Assembly: GCA_902835305.1 (NCBI GenBank)
Contig: CADFMD010000005.1
Location: 82,508 to 146,507 of the forward strand
Length of the DNA stretch: 64,000 nt
Direction: 5' to 3'
DNA from: Coriobacteriaceae bacterium
Lineage (GTDB): Bacteria; Actinomycetota; Coriobacteriia; Coriobacteriales; Coriobacteriaceae
Position numbers and translations under genes: made by a program. The notes beneath the pieces are model-generated. The model saw only the letters and a program-made list of their open reading frames with translations, made no database searches and had not been told where the DNA came from. Within the stretch, counting starts at the first letter, position 1. Each line of letters starts with the position of its first letter. Shown piece by piece: positions 59,514 through 64,000 of this stretch.

Positions 59514-60761
59514 TTATGCAAAGCGGGCGACGAGCTCCTGGAGCACGTCGGTCATCTTGACGAGCGAACTGACCGGGACGAACTCGTTGACGCCGTGATA
59601 GCAATAGCCGCCGGTGGAAAGGTTGGGGCAGGGCAGACCGCGGAACGACAGCTGCGCGCCGTCGGTGCCGCCGCGAATCGGCAGCACTTGGGGCTCAACG
59701 CCGCAGGCAAGGTAGGCTTCCTTGGCAACATCAATAAGCTCGGGATAGTCACGAACGATTTCGGCCATATTTCGATACTGCTGCTTAATCTCGACCGTTA
59801 CGCGCTCCTCACCCAGACGCTGGTTGAGCATCGAGGCGGCGGCATCAATAAGGTCGAGTTTCTGCTGGAACTTGGCGGCGTCATGGTCGCGGACGATATA
59901 GCGCGCCGTGGCGTGATCGACGGTCGCAGATACACCCTCAAGGTGATAAAAGCCCTCGTAGCCTTCCGTATACTCCGGGCGCTGCACGTAGGGGAGCAAC
60001 GCGTTGAAGTCGCAGAACAGATTGCCTGCGTTGACCATACGGCCCTTGGCGTCGCCCGGGTGGATGGACTGGCCCTCAAAGCGGATGGTCGCCTCGGCGG
60101 CGTTAAAGCACTCCCACTCCAGCTCGCCGATGGGGCCGCCGTCGACCGTGTAGGCGTACTTGCAGCCAAAGGTATCGATATCCAACAGCTCGGCTCCGTG
60201 ACCGATCTCCTCGTCAGGGCAGAAGCAAATGCCGAGTGCGGGATGGGGCAGAGAAGGGTCCTGAGCGATACGCGCGACAAGCGACATGATCTCGGCGACG
60301 CCTGCCTTGTCGTCCGCGCCCAGAAGCGTGGTGCCATCGCTGCAGACCAGGTCCTCACCCGCGAGGTCGTTCAGGGCGGGAAGCTTGGCGGTGCTCATGG
60401 CAACGGGCTTACCGTCAACCGTGCCGCAGACCAGGTCGCCGCCTTCGTAGTGTACGATGTGCGGCTTCACGCCGGCGCCCGGTGCAACTTCGGTGGTGTC
60501 GAGATGGGCGATCAGGCCCAGGGCGGGCTTGTCCTCAGCGCCCGCACTTGCGGGGATATGCGCGCAGACATAGGCGTGCTCGGTCACGTGGGCATCTTCC
60601 GCACCAAGCTCGCGCAGCTCTTCAGCCAGCACGTTGGCAAGGTCAAACTGAACGGCGCTCGAGGGTACCTGGTCGCAGTTTGCATCCTCGGACTGCGTGT
60701 TGATCTGGACGTAGCGCAAAAAGCGCTCGAGGACATCGGGGTTTGTGGTGGTGTTTTCCAT
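59514..60761 (-). CDS. pepT: Peptidase T (tripeptide aminopeptidase)
   Basis: A 415-residue M20B zinc exopeptidase that removes N-terminal residues from tripeptides. RFLRYVQINTQSED begins the protein. GLIAHLDTTEVAPG (His-x-Asp), TLLGADDKAGVAEIM (bridging Asp), CFCPDEEIGHG (Glu-Glu) and IRGGTDGAQLSFRGLPCPNLSTGGYCYHG (His) are diagnostic. The ATG at 60761 follows TTGGAGCGG; an upstream ATG at 60857 would extend into the divergent promoter. Confidence 0.96.
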   Translation of the reverse strand: MENTTTNPDVLERFLRYVQINTQSEDANCDQVPSSAVQFDLANVLAEELRELGAEDAHVTEHAYVCAHIPASAGAEDKPALGLIAHLDTTEVAPGAGVKPHIVHYEGGDLVCGTVDGKPVAMSTAKLPALNDLAGEDLVCSDGTTLLGADDKAGVAEIMSLVARIAQDPSLPHPALGICFCPDEEIGHGAELLDIDTFGCKYAYTVDGGPIGELEWECFNAAEATIRFEGQSIHPGDAKGRMVNAGNLFCDFNALLPYVQRPEYTEGYEGFYHLEGVSATVDHATARYIVRDHDAAKFQQKLDLIDAAASMLNQRLGEERVTVEIKQQYRNMAEIVRDYPELIDVAKEAYLACGVEPQVLPIRGGTDGAQLSFRGLPCPNLSTGGYCYHGVNEFVPVSSLVKMTDVLQELVARFA

Positions 60762-60809
60762 AAAGACCGCTCCAATCTTGGTCGTCGTGTGCAACAAGAA
60801 CTCTAGCAC

Positions 60810-60827
60810 GGTATGCCACGGCATACC
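60810..60827. promoter_or_regulatory. Perfect dyad in the pepT / DtxR-type intergenic region
   Basis: GGTATGCCACGGCATACC has 8-bp arms around AC. It lies between the divergent pepT and DtxR-type genes, about 18 bases before a TAGAAT -10-like box (60845-60850). It is a candidate operator for the DtxR-type protein. Confidence 0.5.
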
Positions 60828-60881
60828 GCGACGCTTGGATGGGGTAGAATCAGCCATTGAATGCAGAAGGGACGGAAGATC

Positions 60882-61304
60882 ATGGATACGACAAATAGCT
60901 CGCGCGAACTACATCTGACGGTGGCGAACGAAGACTACTTGGAGTGCATGGTTCGCATTGAAAGCGAAGAGGGGGAAACCAACGGCGTGCGATCGGTCGA
61001 CATCGCGCAGCGCCTTGGCGTCTCCAAGGCATCGGTCAATAAAGCGGTTTCGGCGCTCAAGGCATCCGAGCTTGTCGAGCAATCGCACTATGGCAAGGTA
61101 ATCCTGACCGATCGCGGCCGCGAGGTTGGCACGGCTATCTGGTACCGTCATCGCCTCATCCGCACGTTTTTGGTTCAGGAGCTCGGTGTCGAATTTGAGC
61201 GAGCCGATTCCGAGGCCTGCATGATGGAGCATGCGCTATCCGAGGACACGATGAACCGCTGGCTCGCCTATCTCGAAAAGCAAGGAATCAGCGTCGAGGA
61301 ATAG
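60882..61304 (+). CDS. DtxR/MntR-family metal-dependent regulator
   Basis: A 140-residue regulator. The winged helix (about 10-70) has LTVANEDYLECMVRI and SVDIAQRLGVSKASVNKAVSALKASELVEQSHYGKVILTDRG. The dimerisation/metal domain has the RHRLIRTFLVQELGVE segment and EACMMEHALSEDT with Glu, Cys and His placed as DtxR/MntR ligands. It lacks the SH3-like third domain, as MntR does. GGACGGAAG precedes the ATG at 60882. It is followed after ten bases by the homocysteine methyltransferase-like gene. Confidence 0.88.
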   Translation: MDTTNSSRELHLTVANEDYLECMVRIESEEGETNGVRSVDIAQRLGVSKASVNKAVSALKASELVEQSHYGKVILTDRGREVGTAIWYRHRLIRTFLVQELGVEFERADSEACMMEHALSEDTMNRWLAYLEKQGISVEE

Positions 61305-61314
61305 CGGGATATAT

Positions 61315-62208
61315 ATGGATACGAGTTATTACAATCGCTTTGGTGCCGAGGAACTTACGCGCCGCTTGTCGAGCGAGACCTTGTTGGCGCAGGGCCCCAT
61401 GGGCAGTGTTCTGTTGAGTGAGTACGACGCCGCCGACATTCCACCGGCGTTTTGGAATCTGGCAGAGCCGCAGGCCGTTTCTCGTATCCATCGCTTGTAT
61501 GTCGCCGCCGGTGCGCAGGTGCTCATTACCAACACCTTTCAGGCATCAAGCTATGCCCTCAAGCATGACCAGATTGCGCCGTCCGTGGCGGAGGTCAATC
61601 GCGGGGCCGTCGACGATGCTCGCCAGGCGCACCCTCAGCTGCTGCTGGGCTCGATGGGCCCGATCGGTATTGAGTGGTTTGCCGAGGACTCTGCCGAGTA
61701 TCGTGAAATCCGCGGCATTGCGCGCGAACAGGCGCACGCCTTGCTCAATGCCGGCGTTGACGGTCTGCTGATCGAGACGGTGACGTCTATCCGTAATCTG
61801 CAGCCCATGCTTGCCGGCGCCCGAGATGCCGCCGACGGCATGCCTGTTCTGGTGAGTTTTGTCGTTGACGATAAAGGCGACCTGCTGGGCGATGGCCTCA
61901 ACATCGAGGCAGCCGTTTTGTACGCCGAAAAACACGGCGCAAACTCGGTTGGTGTTAATTGCTGTTCGCTTGCGGCCGCGAATGCGGCGGTGCCCAGGAT
62001 GGTTGCATCGGCGACGACTCCCGTCACGGTGCGTCCCAACGTAGGCGATCCGGTCCAGACTCAGGATGGCCCCGTATGGCACGAGAACCCTGAAGCTTTC
62101 GCGCGCGCATGCATCGAATGGAGACATGCCGGTGCCGCAATGGTGGGCAGTTGCTGTGGAACCACGGCAATCACTACGGCAGCAATGGCCGAGGTGCTCG
62201 ATATATAA
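61315..62208 (+). CDS. Homocysteine S-methyltransferase family protein (BHMT/MetH N-terminal-like)
   Basis: A 297-residue Zn-dependent TIM barrel. LLAQGPMGSVLLSEY, ITNTFQASSYAL, LGSMGPIG and LLIETVTSIRNLQ match the Hcy-binding domain. The zinc ligands are the Cys of VGVNCCSL and the pair in GSCCGTT. It transfers a methyl group to homocysteine from an unknown donor such as S-methylmethionine or a methylated compound. No cobalamin domain is present. Co-transcription with the DtxR-type gene suggests metal-linked control. Confidence 0.85.
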   Translation: MDTSYYNRFGAEELTRRLSSETLLAQGPMGSVLLSEYDAADIPPAFWNLAEPQAVSRIHRLYVAAGAQVLITNTFQASSYALKHDQIAPSVAEVNRGAVDDARQAHPQLLLGSMGPIGIEWFAEDSAEYREIRGIAREQAHALLNAGVDGLLIETVTSIRNLQPMLAGARDAADGMPVLVSFVVDDKGDLLGDGLNIEAAVLYAEKHGANSVGVNCCSLAAANAAVPRMVASATTPVTVRPNVGDPVQTQDGPVWHENPEAFARACIEWRHAGAAMVGSCCGTTAITTAAMAEVLDI

Positions 62209-62213
62209 AGGGC

Positions 62214-62241
62214 AAAACCGCTCCATACGGGGCGGTTTTTT
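62214..62241 (+). terminator. Rho-independent terminator
   Basis: AAAACCGCTCC (62214-62224) pairs with GGGGCGGTTTT (62229-62239, one wobble), followed by more T. It ends the DtxR-Hcy transcript. Confidence 0.85.
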
Positions 62242-62365
62242 ATTGCCTGCATGTCCTCGGCAGCATTTGCCCAAATGGTGAATGCTGGTGCCGGCAGGTT
62301 GCCGAGTGCATGTTGCGGGTATACCCCATGCGTAACATGATCCAAACACTGTGAGGTGTCTGCGC

Positions 62366-63766
62366 GTGTGCGCGATAATTCATTTTGGAACTGACGGTTG
62401 GCGCGCTCGCGTCGATGAGGACTTCACTGCCGATAACGTTGCCCGTATCGCCGATGCCGTCGGCGAGTTGTGGCAAAAGACCAATCCGGGCAAAACGGTA
62501 TATATAGGGTTCGACACCCGGCCCCTGGCGCGCGAGTTCGCTGAGCTTGCGGCGGGCGTGCTAGCAGCGCACGGGCTAGACGCCGTGCTCGCTTCGCGAC
62601 CTGTTCCGACCCCTGCCCTTACGTGGGCGGCGGCTTATGACGGTGAGGCGTGCGGCGCGCTCATGGTGACGGGGTCCCATCATCCGCAGGGTTATCTGTG
62701 CCTCAAGATTCGCATGGGTGACGGCTCGACCGCCAACCAGGATGTCATCGAAGAGCTCGAAGAGACCATGGCTCCCGAGCCAATGGGGATCGAGGGGCAA
62801 TATCGCACCGCGGATATCATTCCTGACTATATGCAAGCGGTGGCATCGTTTGTCGATGCCGAAGCCATCCGCGCCGCGCACTTGCGCGTGGTTGTCGACC
62901 CCATGGGCGGCGCAGCCCAGGGCTATCTAGCCGACTTGCTGCGCGAGCTTGGCGTTGAGGTGCACGAGATTCACGCCGGGCAGGCGTCTGATCAAGAAGA
63001 TATCTGCCCCGACCCCGTTGAGCCTTGGGTGGACACTTGCGAGCGCACGGTTATCGAGGACGGAGCTTGCGCTGGCCTGGTGACCGACGGCGACGCCGAC
63101 CGTATCGGCGCGGTTGACGAGCGCGGCAGATATATACATCCGCATCAGATCATGGCGCTCGTTTTAGGCGACTTGGTTCAATTTCGTAATTTGGAGGGGC
63201 GCGTCGTCGTCAATCTTTCATGCTCGACGCTCGTGCGTCGCATTGCCGAGGCGCTTGGCTGCCGCGTGACCGTCAAACCAGTCGGTTTCAAATATATAGC
63301 GGCGGAGATGAAGAAGGGCGGCGTCCTCATGGGCGGCGAAGAAGCCGGTGGTATCGGCATCGCCGCGCATATGCCCGAGCGCGATGGAATCCTCGCCTGT
63401 CTGATTCTGTGTGAGCTTATGGCAAAGACGGACGCGCCTTTGGGCGTTCTGGTCGACCAACTCGAGGACAGTTTTGGTAAGACGAGTTACGGTCGACGCG
63501 ATTTGCGCCTTGAGGCCGAAGATGCCGAAACGTTACGAACCCTGCTGCCGGGCGTAAACCCCAAGTCGATTTGTGGCAAGGTGCCGCAAAACGTTAGTCA
63601 TATGGACGGCTTGCGTCTGTCATTCGAGGATGATACGTGGCTGCTGGTCCGTCCTAGCGGGACCGAACCAGTGGTGCGCGTCTACGCCGAGGGGTTCTCG
63701 GTGGAAGAACGTGATGAGTTGCTCGATGCTGGCTGTGCTTTAGCTAGGGGGACGTATCCGCTTTAA
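62366..63766 (+). CDS. Phosphoglucomutase/phosphomannomutase family protein
   Basis: A 466-residue alpha-D-phosphohexomutase. It begins IIHFGTDGWRARVDEDFT. The phosphoserine loop is VTGSHHPQGY (Ser104), a variant of the usual TASHNP. Metal loop DGDADR, sugar loop GGEEAGG (usually GGEESGG) and phosphate loop RPSGTEP are present. The GTG at 62366 follows GAGG; a GTG at 62351 is possible. It makes hexose-1-phosphates for glycan or wall synthesis; glucose against mannose preference cannot be told. Confidence 0.9.
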   Translation: MCAIIHFGTDGWRARVDEDFTADNVARIADAVGELWQKTNPGKTVYIGFDTRPLAREFAELAAGVLAAHGLDAVLASRPVPTPALTWAAAYDGEACGALMVTGSHHPQGYLCLKIRMGDGSTANQDVIEELEETMAPEPMGIEGQYRTADIIPDYMQAVASFVDAEAIRAAHLRVVVDPMGGAAQGYLADLLRELGVEVHEIHAGQASDQEDICPDPVEPWVDTCERTVIEDGACAGLVTDGDADRIGAVDERGRYIHPHQIMALVLGDLVQFRNLEGRVVVNLSCSTLVRRIAEALGCRVTVKPVGFKYIAAEMKKGGVLMGGEEAGGIGIAAHMPERDGILACLILCELMAKTDAPLGVLVDQLEDSFGKTSYGRRDLRLEAEDAETLRTLLPGVNPKSICGKVPQNVSHMDGLRLSFEDDTWLLVRPSGTEPVVRVYAEGFSVEERDELLDAGCALARGTYPL

Positions 63767-64000
63767 CCATGAGACTGCCTCATATAAAGAGATGCTCGGC
63801 GAGCGGTAGTTAACGGCTGGCAAACGTTAGTCGGATCCAAAATTGTGTAGGAAATGTGTACGCCCAGATTCCCGCCCCCGGCGCCCCTCCGGTCTGGCAA
63901 TATATCTCCTTGCCGCGCGGCCCGGTCGGACCGGACCAGCCGCCAGGCGTGCACCTTGAGAACCGGATACTGCGAGGATGGACACATTCAGTGTCGCATC
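63767..64000. other. Intergenic tail, possible rRNA operon leader at the edge
   Basis: No gene is seen. GCACCTTGAGAACCGGATACTG (63951 onward, shown in part) resembles the CTTTGAAAACTGAATA-type sequences that precede rRNA genes in Gram-positive bacteria. A GC-rich stem (CGGCCCGGTCGGACCGG) stands before it. An rRNA operon may begin just past the window; this rests on resemblance alone. Confidence 0.3.

Noticed and set aside
60762..60857. Upstream ATG start for pepT adding 32 residues
   Set aside because: The extension does not resemble the family, lacks a ribosome site and would cover the divergent promoter and dyad; the ATG at 60761 has GGAGCGG in front.
61315..62208. A cobalamin-dependent methionine synthase
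   Set aside because: Only the homocysteine-binding barrel is present, with no folate, cobalamin or activation domains in the gene or its neighbours.

Overview
The window looks like a chromosomal segment from a gut Coriobacteriia actinobacterium, most likely Collinsella or a close relative. This is inferred from high GC with GC-rich third codon positions, PTS-based sugar metabolism, the gene content and protein flavour, and a dense set of small palindromic intergenic repeats. No database was searched. I recognise no tRNA gene, CRISPR array, prophage or complete insertion sequence. The last ~50 bases may be the start of an rRNA leader.

Region by region. 1-2.8 kb: the N-terminal ~630 codons of an RlmKL-type 23S rRNA methyltransferase (minus strand, running off the left edge) and a HAD phosphatase. 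2.8-8 kb: a carbohydrate locus with a DeoR repressor, two near-identical FSA-type transaldolases and a three-gene ascorbate-type (Ula) PTS between them. 8.4-10.5 kb: Tex. 10.9-15.4 kb: an SDR/MFS/Gfo-Idh operon facing a LysR regulator. 15.7-19.9 kb: a MarR-controlled heterodimeric ABC exporter. 20.3-21.5 kb: a pyridoxal kinase and a small Cys-rich protein. 21.8-23.1 kb: a DUF4143-type ATPase bracketed by related hairpins. 23.3-27.8 kb: a low-Mr tyrosine phosphatase, then an RpiR regulator facing a GH4 6-phospho-alpha-glucosidase and its PTS EIICB.

28-35.4 kb is the most interesting part. It reads as a prenylated-FMN (prFMN) decarboxylase locus: an LpdD-like domain fused to an isopentenyl-diphosphate-isomerase-like NUDIX domain, an SLC13-type anion permease, an LpdC-like UbiD decarboxylase, the UbiX flavin prenyltransferase and a MerR regulator. 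Two promoters in it carry the same dyad inside a 19-bp spacer, the architecture expected for MerR activation. The fused isomerase domain keeps the metal ligands but has Ala where the catalytic Cys is expected.

35.6-43.5 kb: a secreted or anchored protein of unknown function, an aldose-epimerase-like protein, a polar amino acid ABC transporter, an M20 peptidase and prfA. 44.1-49.3 kb: PrmC with a ~120-residue Ala/Glu-rich insertion, a HicAB toxin-antitoxin pair, a YrdC/Sua5 protein, glpK and upp. 49.5-56.5 kb: a complete F1Fo ATP synthase operon (small membrane ORF, then atpBEFHAGDC). 56.5-63.8 kb: murA, an LCP ligase, pepT, a DtxR-type regulator, a homocysteine methyltransferase-like enzyme and a phosphohexomutase.

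Several repeat families run through the intergenic spaces. The best supported is a 140-170 bp multi-hairpin element (four full copies and one partial) whose stems vary in compensating pairs. A 33-bp repeat also occurs in frame inside the M20 peptidase gene.
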